Part shown: positions 39,682 through 49,065 of the stretch, in pieces
Layout of the letters: every line of letters starts with the position of its first letter
Numbering within the stretch: position 1 is the first letter of the stretch
Source: Ruminococcus sp. AF41-9
GTDB lineage: Bacteria > Bacillota > Clostridia > Lachnospirales > Lachnospiraceae
Direction: 5' to 3'
Length of the DNA stretch: 64,000 bases
Assembly: GCF_003477525.1 (NCBI RefSeq)
Contig: NZ_QUDO01000019.1
Span: 1 to 64,000, forward strand
Translations under genes and position numbers: made by a program
Notes under the pieces: model-generated
What the model was told of the DNA's origin: nothing
Seen by the model: the letters and a program-made list of their open reading frames with translations, nothing else
Databases searched by the model: none

Positions 39682-39897
39682 TTGTAGGGATATTGAATAT
39701 TTATACTTTATTTCCTGTTTTTTTATGCATTTTTAACATATTATCTGATAAATTTCGTTTATTTTTTAACAAGATAATCTGTTTTTCAGCTATTTCCCAC
39801 TCCGTCTTATATATTTTTTAAAATTGTACTGATTTTAAAACACATAACCCAATAACAGCTCCACAGTTTATCACTTTTTCGCAATTAGCGCAGTAAA

Positions 39898-40045
39898 CTT
39901 TCTTATATAAGAAAGAATCCTGCTTGCAGGATTCTCCGCCTGCGATGGGTCGCTTCAGCGACATAATTCCTCTCCGCCGCAGTGCGATCCTGCCCGGAGG
40001 GCTTTTTGTGTTATAGGAACATTACGGAGTAATTTCCTATAACAC
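39898..40045. repeat. chain of palindromes in the antiporter-clpB gap
   Basis: In order: an exact 18-base palindrome at 39898-39915 (CTTTCTTATATAAGAAAG), AGAATCCTGC/GCAGGATTCT at 39914-39935, GTCGC-TTCA-GCGAC at 39949-39962, GCCC-GGA-GGGC with a T-run at about 39993-40007, and a 12-bp stem GTGTTATAGGAA/TTCCTATAACAC at 40008-40045. Two similar blocks (ATCGCA...GCGGAG) sit within. No gene is credible from 39535 to 40099; this composite element fills most of it. Confidence 0.65.
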
Positions 40046-40089
40046 GAAAAATGCTCCCCGACAGCAATTACCGCTGTCAGAGAGCATTT
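40045..40089 (-). terminator. terminator of the clpB-DUF4250 transcript
   Basis: On the minus strand AAATGCTC plus GACAGC pair with GCTGTC plus GAGCATTT, and TTTTTCG follows. It begins 11 bases after the DUF4250 stop. Confidence 0.8.
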
Positions 40090-40099
40090 CGCATATTTC

Positions 40100-40273
40100 T
40101 TATATGAACTGATTGGTTGCCTCATCATACTCATAGTCGATGGAATGCATCTTCGCCACCAGTTCGTCTTTCTTCAATCCTCTGCATGTGCAGAGTGCTT
40201 CCAGGGAATCATAGTAATCCCTGAGCTGAGTATTCACGTAACTCAGCAGAATCATTGGATCTTTGGGTATCAT
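40100..40273 (-). CDS. DUF4250-domain small protein
   Basis: 57 aa, beginning MIPKDPMILLSYVNTQLRDYYDSL, with a CTCRGLKKDEL middle and ending YEYDEATNQFI, which matches the short clostridial DUF4250 family across its length. Its ATG follows the clpB TAA with no gap (TAAATG), so translation is probably coupled. The function is unknown; the pairing with a heat-shock gene suggests a small helper or just hitch-hiking. Confidence 0.85.
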   Translation of the reverse strand: MIPKDPMILLSYVNTQLRDYYDSLEALCTCRGLKKDELVAKMHSIDYEYDEATNQFI

Positions 40274-42865
40274 TTAGTTTCCGTCCTTTACCGTAACAAT
40301 GAATTCCCCATTCTGAACATCCAGCACCAGAGTATCACCTGCGTGAACATCTCCGGACAGAATCTTTCTCGCCGCAAGAGTCTCTACATATTTCTGCAGA
40401 TAACGTTTCAGCGGACGTGCACCGTATACCGGATCATAGCCATTCTCAATGACCTGATTCTTGGCTGCATCTGTCAGTTCCAGGGAAAGCTCCTGGTCTG
40501 CAAGACGTTTGTCAAGCTCGCTGACCATCAAATCTACTATCTTACCAATATTAGATTTTGTCAAGGGCTTAAACATAATTATTTCATCCAGACGGTTCAG
40601 AAATTCCGGACGGAAATGACCTCTCAGGTCATCCATAACCTGACTCTGAGCCTCTGGTTTGATCTCACCATTCTCATCAATGCCATCCAGCAAATACGGA
40701 GAACCGATGTTGGAAGTCATAATAAGAATTGTATTCTTAAAGTCAACTGTACGTCCCTGAGAATCTGTGATACGGCCATCATCCAGTACCTGCAGCAGTA
40801 CATTAAACACATCCGGATGTGCTTTCTCAATCTCATCGAAAAGTACAACACTGTATGGTTTACGGCGAACAGCCTCTGTTAACTGACCGCCTTCTTCATA
40901 TCCTACATATCCCGGAGGCGCTCCGATCAGTCTGGATACAGAGTACTTCTCCATGTACTCACTCATATCGATTCTGACCATATTCTGCTCATCATCAAAC
41001 AGATTCTCTGCAAGAGTCTTGGCAAGTTCAGTCTTACCTACACCGGTAGGTCCAAGGAACAGGAAGGAACCAATTGGCTTGGTCGGGTCCTTGATTCCGG
41101 CTTTGGAACGAAGGATAGCGTCAGTTACTCTCTTAACACCTTCATCCTGTCCAACTACTCTCTTGTGGAGCTGATCTTCCAGAGTAAGAAGTTTCGCTCT
41201 TTCGCCCTCCGTCAGTCTTGTTACAGGGATACCGGTCCATCTGGAAATAATCCTTGCAATCTCATCATCTGTGACTGCCTCATGTACCAGACTTCTGTCA
41301 CCCTCTTTGACGCTCTTCTCTTCGATTTCCAACTGCTGCTGTAATTTCGGAAGTTCACCATACTGTAACTGGGCTGCTTTCTCCAGATCATAATCCTGTT
41401 TTGCTTTCTGGATCTGCTTATTGACATCCTCAATCTGCTCACGAAGTTTCTGTAATTTTTCTACAGAATGCTTCTCATTATCCCACTGTGCTTTCTGTGC
41501 ATTGAATGTATCACGAAGCTCTGCCAGTTCTTTCTGGAGTGCTTCCAGACGTTCTTTGCTCAGATTATCTGTTTCTTTTTTCAGAGCAGATTCCTCGATT
41601 TCGAGCTGCATGATCTTACGGCGCTGTTCGTCCAGCTCTGCTGGCATGGAATCCAGCTCTGTCTTGATCAGTGCACATGCCTCATCGACAAGGTCAATCG
41701 CTTTGTCAGGCAGGAAACGGTCTGTGATATATCTATGTGAAAGTGTGGCTGCTGCAACCAGCGCACTGTCTGTAATTTTTACTCCATGGAATACTTCGTA
41801 TCTCTCTTTCAGACCACGAAGAATGGAAATCGTATCTTCTACAGTTGGCTCGTCTACCAGAACCGGCTGGAAACGACGTTCCAGAGCTGCATCTTTCTCA
41901 ATGTACTGACGATACTCATCCAGTGTCGTAGCACCGATACAGTGAAGCTCACCTCTGGCAAGCATAGGTTTCAGCATATTTCCGGCATCCATGGCACCGT
42001 CTGTTTTACCTGCACCGACGATCAGATGTAACTCATCGATGAAAAGAATGATATTTCCTTCACTCTTCTTCACTTCCTCAAGTACAGCTTTCAGACGTTC
42101 CTCAAATTCACCTCTGTACTTGGCACCTGCTACCAGAGCACCCATGTCCAGAGCGAAAATTTTCTTATTTTTCAGTGCTTCCGGAACATCACCGGCTACA
42201 ATACGCTGTGCAAGACCTTCGATTGCTGCGGTTTTACCAACACCAGGTTCACCGATCAGAACCGGGTTATTCTTGGTCTTACGTGAAAGAATTCTTACAA
42301 TGTTTCGGATTTCAGTATCACGTCCGATCACCGGATCAAGTTTCTGGTTACGGGCTTTCTCAACCAAGTCCTCACCATATTTATTTAAAGTATCATAAGT
42401 TGCTTCCGGATTATCACTGACCACACGCTGGTTTCCACGTACTGTAGAAAGTGCCTGCAGGAAACGTTCCTTCGTGATACCAAATTCATTAAAGAGCTTC
42501 TTCATGCTCGGACTTGGATATCTTAATAAGGAAAGGAATAAATGCTCAACAGAGACATATTCATCTCCCATTGCTTTCGCTTCATCCTCTGCACTAACCA
42601 GTGCTTTATTCAGATACTGTCCAAAACGAAGCTCCCCGCCGGATACCTTAACCTTGGCCTCCAGTGCCTGGTTCAGAGAATTTCTGAAATAATCTTTATC
42701 AATCTCCATCTTCTCGATCAATTTGAGAATCAGGCTGTCTTCCTGTTCCAGTAACGCATACAGAAGATGCTCTTCCTCAATCTCCTGATTGCCAAACTGA
42801 TAAGCAACCTTCTCCAGATCCTGGACAGCCTGGATGGATTTCTGTGTAAATTTACTGATATTCAT
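40274..42865 (-). CDS. clpB: ClpB disaggregase
   Basis: 863 aa, full length. The N-terminal double Clp_N repeat is followed by AAA+ domain 1 (Walker [10 protein letters not shown], Walker [10 protein letters not shown]), the long coiled-coil middle ([20 protein letters not shown] to about [11 protein letters not shown]) and AAA+ domain 2 ([20 protein letters not shown], with sensor-2 GARPLKR). Unlike ClpA or ClpX it lacks the IGF loop for ClpP, and it has the M-domain, so it works with DnaK to rescue aggregates. The promoter carries a CIRCE operator (43015), so HrcA represses it and heat relieves repression. DUF4250 follows immediately. Confidence 0.97.
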   Translation of the reverse strand: MNISKFTQKSIQAVQDLEKVAYQFGNQEIEEEHLLYALLEQEDSLILKLIEKMEIDKDYFRNSLNQALEAKVKVSGGELRFGQYLNKALVSAEDEAKAMGDEYVSVEHLFLSLLRYPSPSMKKLFNEFGITKERFLQALSTVRGNQRVVSDNPEATYDTLNKYGEDLVEKARNQKLDPVIGRDTEIRNIVRILSRKTKNNPVLIGEPGVGKTAAIEGLAQRIVAGDVPEALKNKKIFALDMGALVAGAKYRGEFEERLKAVLEEVKKSEGNIILFIDELHLIVGAGKTDGAMDAGNMLKPMLARGELHCIGATTLDEYRQYIEKDAALERRFQPVLVDEPTVEDTISILRGLKERYEVFHGVKITDSALVAAATLSHRYITDRFLPDKAIDLVDEACALIKTELDSMPAELDEQRRKIMQLEIEESALKKETDNLSKERLEALQKELAELRDTFNAQKAQWDNEKHSVEKLQKLREQIEDVNKQIQKAKQDYDLEKAAQLQYGELPKLQQQLEIEEKSVKEGDRSLVHEAVTDDEIARIISRWTGIPVTRLTEGERAKLLTLEDQLHKRVVGQDEGVKRVTDAILRSKAGIKDPTKPIGSFLFLGPTGVGKTELAKTLAENLFDDEQNMVRIDMSEYMEKYSVSRLIGAPPGYVGYEEGGQLTEAVRRKPYSVVLFDEIEKAHPDVFNVLLQVLDDGRITDSQGRTVDFKNTILIMTSNIGSPYLLDGIDENGEIKPEAQSQVMDDLRGHFRPEFLNRLDEIIMFKPLTKSNIGKIVDLMVSELDKRLADQELSLELTDAAKNQVIENGYDPVYGARPLKRYLQKYVETLAARKILSGDVHAGDTLVLDVQNGEFIVTVKDGN

Positions 42866-42998
42866 AGGCTAACCCTCCTCTTATATGAGAAATATTTCTC
42901 CCGCAAGTTACGACCAACAGACACAACTAAAATCTGTATCGTGTATCTCCTGATTATACATGGATGAGAAATATGTTGTTTTCTTTGTTCGATATGTA

Positions 42999-43041
42999 AT
43001 ATAACACATGGTTGTTAGCACTGTCAAGAGGTGAGTGCTAA
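42999..43041 (-). promoter_or_regulatory. clpB promoter overlapping a CIRCE operator
   Basis: CIRCE-like TTAGCACT(G), 9-base spacer, GAGTGCTAA at 43015-43041; one mismatch from the perfect form. The minus-strand promoter TTGACA (43027-43022), 17 bases, TTATAT (43004-42999) has its -35 inside the operator, so HrcA binding would block RNA polymerase. Confidence 0.9.
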
Positions 43042-43125
43042 TTTTTATAAAAATTTATGCCTCATTGATTTCATGGGCTTCACAGAGGTTTTTCACTTGC
43101 TTTCGCACTCAATTTTCTTGATTTG

Positions 43126-43193
43126 ACCACATTTTTACGACAAATTCTTGGAAAAATATATTCGTCTGATTTTCTTACCACATTTTACGACAA
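43126..43193. repeat. direct repeats beside the integrase gene
   Basis: ACCACATTTTTACGACAA (43126-43143) and ACCACATTTTACGACAA (43177-43193), 51 bases apart, just beyond the 3' end of the integrase. Paired short direct repeats near int are typical arm-type binding sites of Tn916-like integrases. The element end may lie within 43042-43200, next to the clpB promoter. Confidence 0.6.
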
Positions 43194-43204
43194 CGACTTA
43201 TGGT

Positions 43205-44481
43205 TTATACCACAGCAGGTACGGTTTCTGGCAGGTTCATTTTAGACATCTCATTCTCCACGTGAGACTTCTCTGCAATATGATTGTAGACATTCATTGT
43301 GATCTGTGCATCTGAATGTTCTTCGCTCCGCTACGGTCGGTGCTAAACGGATGTCCCCCAGACATCCAGCACCCCATAACATACTGCATAACTTTGGGAT
43401 TGACATTATTCTCACCCAGTCTGGTACATCCCGTATGACGAAGGGTATGCGATGAAATGGGAGGCATCAGCTCCGGCTCTCGCTTCTCTTCTTCTGCCAG
43501 TTTGCTTTCTTTCTTATTATAGGCATTAACAATATTTTTCAGAAAGCTGTTCACTCCCGCCGGCATGATCGGACGTCCATGCTTTGTATTGAAGATGAAT
43601 CCACTGCGTCCACCGACCTCCACATTACTCTGCAAACCAAGCATCAGGTTCAGCTCTTTCTGTTTACGGAACGCATCATATACCATCTGTGTCATAGGAA
43701 TATCTCTGATTCCTGCATCTGTTTTGGTTTCTGAATCATGGAAACAATATCCTTCATCACCTTCATAATACACAAGCTGTCCACCTACATGGATCTCCCG
43801 GTTCTTCATATCCACATCTGACCAGGTTAAGCCGATAGTCTCACTCACTCTTAGGCAAGCCCCAAACATAACCTGCATCATCGGAAGATGAGGCTTATAC
43901 ACATTACTCTGTTCCACAAACTTCAGAAGTTTTTCCTGCTGTTCCAGTGTCAGTGCTTCTTTCTCCTTTGCCGGAGCCCCATAATCTCCAAGTGTTCCAG
44001 TTACCGGATTCTTGCGGATAATCCCGTCTTCCACTGCCAGTTCAAAACTGGGATTCAATAAACCATAAAGACCTTTGATCGTGCTGTGTGCCAGTCCTTC
44101 ATCTGACAATGAGGAAAAGAACGTCCTTACGTGAGATGTCTTAAAATCCACAACACGAATGTTTCCCAAAGTATTTCGTATCCGGTAGTCCCACATACGG
44201 ATATAATTCTTTTTCGTTCTTTCCTTGATATTCTTTGTTGCCATGTATCGCTCAAACAACGTATTTACGGTCAGCTTCTTGACTGATGCATCTGTAATAA
44301 GCAGATCATCCATATCCTTATTGATCTTCTTTTCCATTTCTCGCAGACTCGCCAGATCAGCTGCATAAACCGAATTACGCTTTCCGGTAATTTCATCCTT
44401 GTAGCGATACTCATAACGTCCATCCGGGCGCTGGTATTCACCTGTTTTTAAATTTCTGCCTTTATTATCTTTTCTTGCCAT
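43205..44481 (-). pseudogene. Tn916-like tyrosine integrase split by a 53-bp palindrome
   Basis: An N-terminal AP2-like and SAM-like region (MARKDNKGRNLKTGEYQRPDG), then a catalytic domain with Arg (GACLRVSETIGLTWSDVD) and HTLRHTGCTRLG. The start at 44481 has AGGA 9 bases upstream. After YVMG the frame is broken by 43320-43372, and the old end, HSDAQITMNVYNHIAEKSHVENEM, with the nucleophile Tyr, is still readable in another frame down to 43205. The normal order would be GH(S)DAQITMNVYNH. The broken protein lacks the Tyr box, so the enzyme is dead or only restored by excision of the insert. It was the recombinase of the decayed element to the right. Confidence 0.88.
43320..43372. mobile_element. 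53-bp palindromic insert inside the integrase
   Basis: Its body is a hairpin (GGTGCT-GGATGTC...GACATCC-AGCACC on the minus strand), followed by a tail ACCGACCGTAGCGGAGCG. Removing it joins ATGGG to ACATTC and restores the integrase frame exactly. No target duplication is visible. The tail shares GCGGAGCGAAG-like wording with the dispersed family but the hairpin core differs. Confidence 0.8.
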
Positions 44482-44712
44482 ATCAATCATTCCTTTCACT
44501 TCATTTTTCGTTATTCGGAATGATTTTTGTCCTGTCGGTATCAGTCATTTACTGTCTGATATCTGCTCACAGATTAACATAATATTTTATGATTTCCAAG
44601 GGTAAATTCCTGCCAAATGCTAATTTTTATTTGCCTGTTTTACAGGAATATTTTCCCTTTTTTACTTTTCATTCCGAAGGAAAGTTGTTGTATTTTATCT
44701 TCTCATCTTTCA

Positions 44713-44907
44713 TTACACTGCCATTGCATCAAGATATTTTTTTATCTTATCCACGTTATAAAGAACACGTCTTCCAATAATCACTCTTGCTTCTGCATAA
44801 TCTGCAATTTTCTTTGCAGTTACTTCTCCGCAGGATAACATTGCCATTAATCCTTCAATATCTACCGTCAGACGGTTCTCAGCCTTATACTCTGTTGTTT
44901 TTCTCAT
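44713..44907 (-). CDS. Tn916-type excisionase (Xis)
   Basis: 64 aa from the ATG with GGAGG 10 bases upstream; an earlier ATG is too close to the site. The sequence LTVDIEGLMAMLSCGEVTAKKIADYAEARVIIGRRVLYNVDKIKKYLDAM matches the short helix-turn-helix excisionases that sit directly upstream of Tn916-like integrases (binding to bend DNA for excision). It is transcribed toward the integrase. Its presence beside the broken integrase supports one integrative element here. The gap 44482-44712 to the integrase holds nothing recognisable. Confidence 0.8.
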   Translation of the reverse strand: MRKTTEYKAENRLTVDIEGLMAMLSCGEVTAKKIADYAEARVIIGRRVLYNVDKIKKYLDAMAV

Positions 44908-45367
44908 GATGCACATACCTCCTTTCCTCCGTATTCTTCTGCATCACCTCCCAGACAGCGGTTATGCCCGTTGTCTGTACATATACTTTTTGTTTGGACT
45001 TCTTACGATGATTTTCCATTCTGTTCGGCGTGTTGGCTTCCATTTGTATATGGCGGTGTCAACGTTACAATTGACCTCTATCAGAAATCTTTCTGAATAC
45101 TGGCAGCTTCTTCTCAAGCATACCAGCCGTTGCCGGAGTATCTTCGGTTTCCACATACTACTCTCTGATACAGCGGTGGAATCCTGTGTTACCTTTAAGC
45201 CCCGAAAGGCACCCATACAGCTCATTCAATTTTCAAGGTTCAATAATCAAAAGTTTTATAAATATACATTTTTGTACCTATTTCGATTTAATGCCATTAT
45301 ATCCCCCGTTACTGCTAATGTCAATAGCACTTCATGCGTTTTAGGTTCTTTTTTGTACTCTTTTTTG
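44908..45367. other. intergenic stretch upstream of xis; no confident gene
   Basis: An 87-codon frame exists on the minus strand (44962-45225), but its protein has no family I recognise and no ribosome site, so I leave it uncalled. The stretch may hold the xis/int promoter region and regulatory sites of the element. Confidence 0.4.
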
Positions 45368-45395
45368 TTGATTTTCTGCTATCTTGTGTTATAAT
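45368..45395 (+). promoter_or_regulatory. sigma-A-type promoter for the XRE regulator
   Basis: TTGATT (45368-45373), 16-base spacer, TATAAT (45390-45395), about 75 bases ahead of the start at 45473. Confidence 0.65.
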
Positions 45396-45472
45396 ATGGA
45401 CAAATAGTTATTCATTTCTTGATTTCACTATCTTCAACGAATGTTTATCAGAACTAATGCAGAGGAGACTTT

Positions 45473-46042
45473 ATGAATTTTAATCTGAAACTAAAAAAAA
45501 TCCGGACATTCCGGAAAATGACACAAAAAGAACTGTCAGAGAAGATCGGACTGACCGATCAACATAGAATTGTACAATATGAAAAAGGCGTTCGTGTTCC
45601 GAAAAAAGATCTGGTTGATAAAATGGCTAAGGCTCTGGATGTCAATCCTTATACCCTCTATGATACCGCTGGACGTGACGCTTCCGAAATGATGGAACTG
45701 CTTTTCTGGCTGGATGAATTTAATCCATCTGCCCTGCATCTGTTTCTTCCTCGAAAATTTCCTGGTGAAAAATGCAATGAAGTAGCTGACACTTCCGTTT
45801 ACTACCATGACAATGATAGCTGGCCGGCTCATGCTCCTGTCTGTATGTGGTTTGATTATGGGGTTCTGAATGATTTTCTGAAAGAATGGGTAGTTCGGAT
45901 GGATGAACTGAAATCCGGTGAAATTGCCAGAGATGAATATTTTGAATGGAAAATCAACTGGCCACAGACCTGTGACGGGTGTGGGAAATATGAGCCTAAG
46001 AAACAATGGCGGTCTGTAAAATCAGAACTCAGTGAAACTTAG
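45473..46042 (+). CDS. XRE-family regulator with C-terminal extension
   Basis: 189 aa, ATG with GAGGAG 7-8 bases upstream. The N-terminal 60 residues are a standard XRE helix-turn-helix (LKKIRTFRKMTQKELSEKIGLTD, then VQYEKGVRVPKKD and ALDVNPYTLYD). The remaining 125 residues are unusual: a WLDEFNPSALHLFLPRKFPG region, VCMWFDYGVLNDFLKEWV and a possible metal-binding CDGCGKYEPKK end. It is divergent from the xis-int genes and is the likely control protein of the integrative element, comparable with regulators of Tn916-like or CTn elements. The CxxC suggests redox or zinc sensing, which is a guess. Confidence 0.85.
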   Translation: MNFNLKLKKIRTFRKMTQKELSEKIGLTDQHRIVQYEKGVRVPKKDLVDKMAKALDVNPYTLYDTAGRDASEMMELLFWLDEFNPSALHLFLPRKFPGEKCNEVADTSVYYHDNDSWPAHAPVCMWFDYGVLNDFLKEWVVRMDELKSGEIARDEYFEWKINWPQTCDGCGKYEPKKQWRSVKSELSET

Positions 46043-46194
46043 CAAAACTTAAATTCACTGCTTTTTTTCTCTTTAGTAAAAGAAAAAGCACTGTAAAACC
46101 AATAATCCAACGGTTTTCAGTACTTTTTTTCATGTTTTAACTATTGAATTTCCCTCAGACACCTATATAAGTGAAACTTAGCGAAACTTAAATT
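46031..46194. repeat. two 25-bp direct repeats with terminator-like hairpin between
   Basis: AGTGAAACTTAGCAAAACTTAAATT at 46031-46055 is repeated with one change at 46170-46194. Each holds an inner double of GAAACTTA. Between them lies CACTGCTTTTT...AAAAAGCACTG (about 46056-46094), a terminator for the XRE gene. The arrangement resembles arm-type binding sites at the end of a mobile element. Confidence 0.65.
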
Positions 46195-46408
46195 ATGCCC
46201 AATATGGAATATACTTTTTATACCTTGGTGCAGTATCCGGATCCATTACTTTAATATAGCCTCCGTCAACAGCACAGGTAAGAAGTCGAGATGCTTTCGC
46301 TTTCTCTTTTTCTCCCAGTCCAAATATTTTTCGAATATCCAAATTAGAAATACCCTCAAAATTAACATATGCCAGAAATGAAATATCCGATACCATTTCC
46401 AGCCACAA
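46193..46408 (-). pseudogene. C-terminal remnant of an AlbA_2/Schlafen-like ATP-binding protein
   Basis: The readable tail FEGISNLDIRKIFGLGEKEKAKASRLL...VDGGYIKVMDPDTAPRYKKYIPYWA matches the winged-helix end of the AlbA_2 domain proteins (usually 450-550 aa) that close with PYWA. Nothing upstream continues the gene; instead there is short hydrophobic debris in other frames (46400-46500). I take it as a decayed fragment of a defence- or regulation-type protein. Confidence 0.5.
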
Positions 46409-46699
46409 TAAAATGCCGGGCAGCCAATATTATACCAATAAGTATCAATGCAATTCCATATAATACTTTTATCCACTGTATATTTAATTTTATCCAAGCG
46501 CTCCTTTCATATGAGGGTTTGGGACATTTCCCAACAAGCAATTTTACAGGGCAAAATACGGAAGTGGGTACTCGCTTCCTATGCTTGCTATGAAAGTTTT
46601 ATCCCTTGTTATCTACTACAACAGGAAGTCCCTTTTTGCCAAAAGAGAGTAAAGAAAAACCCTGTAATTCCTCTCTATCTGTTTGTTTTCAGTATTATA

Positions 46700-46749
46700 T
46701 TGACAATAATGTGTCTGTTGTTTATAATGTGTATGTAGTTACATCACAC
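46700..46749 (+). promoter_or_regulatory. consensus promoter with GntR-type palindrome
   Basis: TTGACA (46700-46705), 17-base spacer, TATAAT (46723-46728), then GTGT-ATGTA-GT-TACAT-CACAC (46729-46749), an inverted repeat at the start site. This fits autorepression by the GntR protein just downstream. Confidence 0.75.
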
Positions 46750-46773
46750 TAGAAGAAAGGGGCGAAGGGATTT

Positions 46774-47148
46774 GTGAAAATACTAATTTCAAATACTTCT
46801 GACACTCCCTTATACCAACAGATAAAAGACCAGATTAAGGACGCCATATTAAAAGAAGAATTGGTTGAAGGGGACGCACTTCCCTCTATTCGGGCTTTTG
46901 CTAATGATTTGAAAGTGAGCGTCTTAACAATTCGACGGGTATATGAGGAGTTAGAACAGGAGGGATTTATTGTAAGTCAAGTAGGAATTGGGACATTTGT
47001 ATCTACAAGCAATCTTGAATTACTCCGCGACTCCAAACGACGGCTTGTAGAACAAAAAATGGCGGATATGATACAAACAGCAAAATCACTGAAAATCAGT
47101 AAGGAAGAACTTAATTCCATGATGGATATTCTTTACGAGGAGGATTGA
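46774..47148 (+). CDS. GntR-family regulator (YtrA type)
   Basis: 124 aa from a GTG start with AAGGG upstream. It has an N-terminal winged helix, PLYQQIKDQIKDAILKEELVEG, LPSIRAFANDLKVSVLTIRRVYEELEQEGF and GIGTFVS, and only a short C-terminal helix, the YtrA-like shape without an effector domain. These regulators sit next to and control ABC transporters, and the ATPase gene follows two bases later. The palindrome at 46729 is its likely operator. The sequence is AT-rich and in a mobile context. Confidence 0.9.
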   Translation: MKILISNTSDTPLYQQIKDQIKDAILKEELVEGDALPSIRAFANDLKVSVLTIRRVYEELEQEGFIVSQVGIGTFVSTSNLELLRDSKRRLVEQKMADMIQTAKSLKISKEELNSMMDILYEED

Positions 47149-47149
47149 A

Positions 47150-48007
47150 ATGAATGATATTTTGACAGTCAGCGGTTTAAATAAGTCGTATGGCGATTTT
47201 TCTTTGAAAGATGTGACATTCTCTTTGCCAGAGGGGTGTATCACAGGTTTTATTGGTGTCAATGGAGCAGGTAAAACAACAACGCTGCGGACGCTTTTAG
47301 GTCTGACGAACAAGCTATCCGGCAAAATTCAGTTTTTCGGTCTTGACATGGATAAGAATGAAAGAGAAATCAAAGACCGTATTGGTATAGTTTTAGACGG
47401 TGGGGGATTTTACGAAGAACTTTCACTAGGTGAAATGAAAGGAATTATTTCGTCTGCGTACACTTCATGGTCTGAACAGGATTTTAAGCGGTACATGGAT
47501 ATGTTTTCGCTTGACCCGAAGCAAAAAATCAATAGCCTTTCCAAAGGTATGAGAATGAAGTATGCTCTTGCTTTAGCTCTTTCTCATAACGCAGAACTTT
47601 TGATTATGGATGAGCCGACAAGCGGACTTGATCCTTTAGTTAGGGGGCAGCTTTTGAAAATCTTAACTGAGTACATGGAAAATGGCGGAAAAGGTGTTTT
47701 CTTTTCAACACATATCACCTCTGACCTTGATAAGATTGCCGATATGCTCATTATGATTGATAACGGGCGTATCGTCTTTCGAGAGGAAAAGGATACCTTG
47801 CTTGACACATATCGGATTGCCAAAGGTGATAGTGGAGCTTTAACAACTGATACTCGCAAGCTCTTTTTATCTATATCTGAAACTGATTTTGGATTTACAG
47901 GAATTACAAAGCAAATATCCGAAGTACGGTCTTATATTCCCAACATTATGGTTGAGCGTCCGACGATTGAGGATATTATGCTTGGAAATATCGGAGGTGA
48001 AAAATGA
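47150..48007 (+). CDS. ABC transporter ATP-binding protein
   Basis: 285 aa with Walker A (GVNGAGKTT), a Q-loop-like GIVLDGGGFYEE, signature LSKGMRMKY, Walker B LLIMDEPTSGLD, and H-loop FFSTHITSD. The signature is the ABC-2/bacitracin-type variant with K-G-M. It is the second gene of the GntR operon; its start follows the GntR stop by one base. It exports an unknown compound with the membrane partner that overlaps its end (ATGA type). Confidence 0.92.
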   Translation: MNDILTVSGLNKSYGDFSLKDVTFSLPEGCITGFIGVNGAGKTTTLRTLLGLTNKLSGKIQFFGLDMDKNEREIKDRIGIVLDGGGFYEELSLGEMKGIISSAYTSWSEQDFKRYMDMFSLDPKQKINSLSKGMRMKYALALALSHNAELLIMDEPTSGLDPLVRGQLLKILTEYMENGGKGVFFSTHITSDLDKIADMLIMIDNGRIVFREEKDTLLDTYRIAKGDSGALTTDTRKLFLSISETDFGFTGITKQISEVRSYIPNIMVERPTIEDIMLGNIGGEK

Positions 48008-48645
48008 TGTTGTTCGCCCTGCTAAAAAAGGATTTTCTGATTGTAAAAAAATATGTGCTGATTATGCTTGTAGTTATTGTGCTTATCCCACCTGTCATGC
48101 GTTGGCGGACACCGGAGTTTACGGGAGTTTTTGGATTTATTCTTTCTGTCATTTTTGGCGTTTTCATGCTGTTGCAATATGTATCCCTAAAAGAGTATCA
48201 ATTTCCAAAAGCTACGACATTACTATGTGCCACACCATTTTCACGGAAAGCGATAGTTTCATCAAAATACATTTTTTGCATGGCTATATATGCAATCTGT
48301 TGTATCGTTTTTGAACTTGAAACCTTGTTTATGCCCGGATTAGGAACATCAGATATAAAGCTGTTTGCATTTATGTTTCTTATAGTATCTGTTTTTATTG
48401 GTATTTATTTGCCAATACAGTATAAGTTTGGATATGAAAAAACAAAGTTTGCCTTTGGGGTGATTATTATGGCTTCGCCATTTATTCTGACACTGCTTAT
48501 GAGAGCGGGAAATCTAAACTTGAACTTCCTCTCTATGTTTTCGCCATACCTTGTTTATGGCGGTATTGTCCTTATTGGTTTTGCGGTTTTAGCAATATCA
48601 GCATCTTTGTCTATAAAGATTTACGATAAAGCAGACTTGGCGTGA
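48004..48645 (+). CDS. ABC-2 type membrane permease
   Basis: 213 aa with about six hydrophobic segments (IVKKYVLIMLVVIVLIPPVM, VFGFILSVIFGVFMLLQYV and later ones), Lys-rich ends and the ABC2-like LCATPFSRKAIVSSKYIF cytoplasmic loop. It overlaps the ATPase gene end and the next gene start by a few bases, so it is the channel of the GntR-controlled transporter. It is too short to have a second domain; it probably acts as a homodimer. Confidence 0.88.
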   Translation: MMLFALLKKDFLIVKKYVLIMLVVIVLIPPVMRWRTPEFTGVFGFILSVIFGVFMLLQYVSLKEYQFPKATTLLCATPFSRKAIVSSKYIFCMAIYAICCIVFELETLFMPGLGTSDIKLFAFMFLIVSVFIGIYLPIQYKFGYEKTKFAFGVIIMASPFILTLLMRAGNLNLNFLSMFSPYLVYGGIVLIGFAVLAISASLSIKIYDKADLA

Positions 48646-48662
48646 TAAAGAAAGGTGGAACT

Positions 48663-49046
48663 ATGGATAGAGATACTATTTTTCTTTATGTCATTGCTGT
48701 GATAGCATTGTGTTTTGGATTGATAAACTGTATTCAATTTTTTTTAAAAGGAAACAAAACGGCAGAAACCGTCGGTACGATTATTTCTTTCAAAACAATA
48801 AATCCAGAAAACTCAAAATTTCGTAATTCAAAATGGGCAACCGTTTCGTATAAAGTGAATGAAAGAACGTATCAGTCCCAAAACTGCATACAAGTACCAA
48901 TGGCGTCACAAATTGGAACAACCATTACCGTGCGTTATGACACGCAAAATCCAGAAAAATTGTATAGTTTTTCCATTTTACGAATTATTGTATCACTTAT
49001 CGTTGCTGCTATCTGCATTGCAGCGGCTATATTCAATCTTGTATAA
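48663..49046 (+). CDS. DUF3592-domain membrane protein
   Basis: 127 aa from the ATG after AAAGGTGG; an earlier in-frame start at 48642 lies without a site. Two membrane segments at the ends (TIFLYVIAVIALCFGLINCIQ and RIIVSLIVAAICIAAAIF) flank a beta-type domain (TVGTIISFKTINPENSK, ATVSYKVNERTY, ITVRYDTQNPEKLYSF), the typical DUF3592 layout. It is in the GntR-ABC operon, overlapping or touching the permease. Unknown role, possibly accessory to the exporter. Confidence 0.85.
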   Translation: MDRDTIFLYVIAVIALCFGLINCIQFFLKGNKTAETVGTIISFKTINPENSKFRNSKWATVSYKVNERTYQSQNCIQVPMASQIGTTITVRYDTQNPEKLYSFSILRIIVSLIVAAICIAAAIFNLV

Positions 49047-49065
49047 GATAAGGAGGATTGAGATT

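Noticed and set aside
44962-45225. 87-codon minus-strand frame upstream of xis
   Set aside because: No ribosome site or recognisable fold; could be real but cannot be supported.
46246-46497. Minus-strand frame over the AlbA_2 remnant
   Set aside because: Cys/Trp-rich composition and overlap with a better matching frame; taken as debris.
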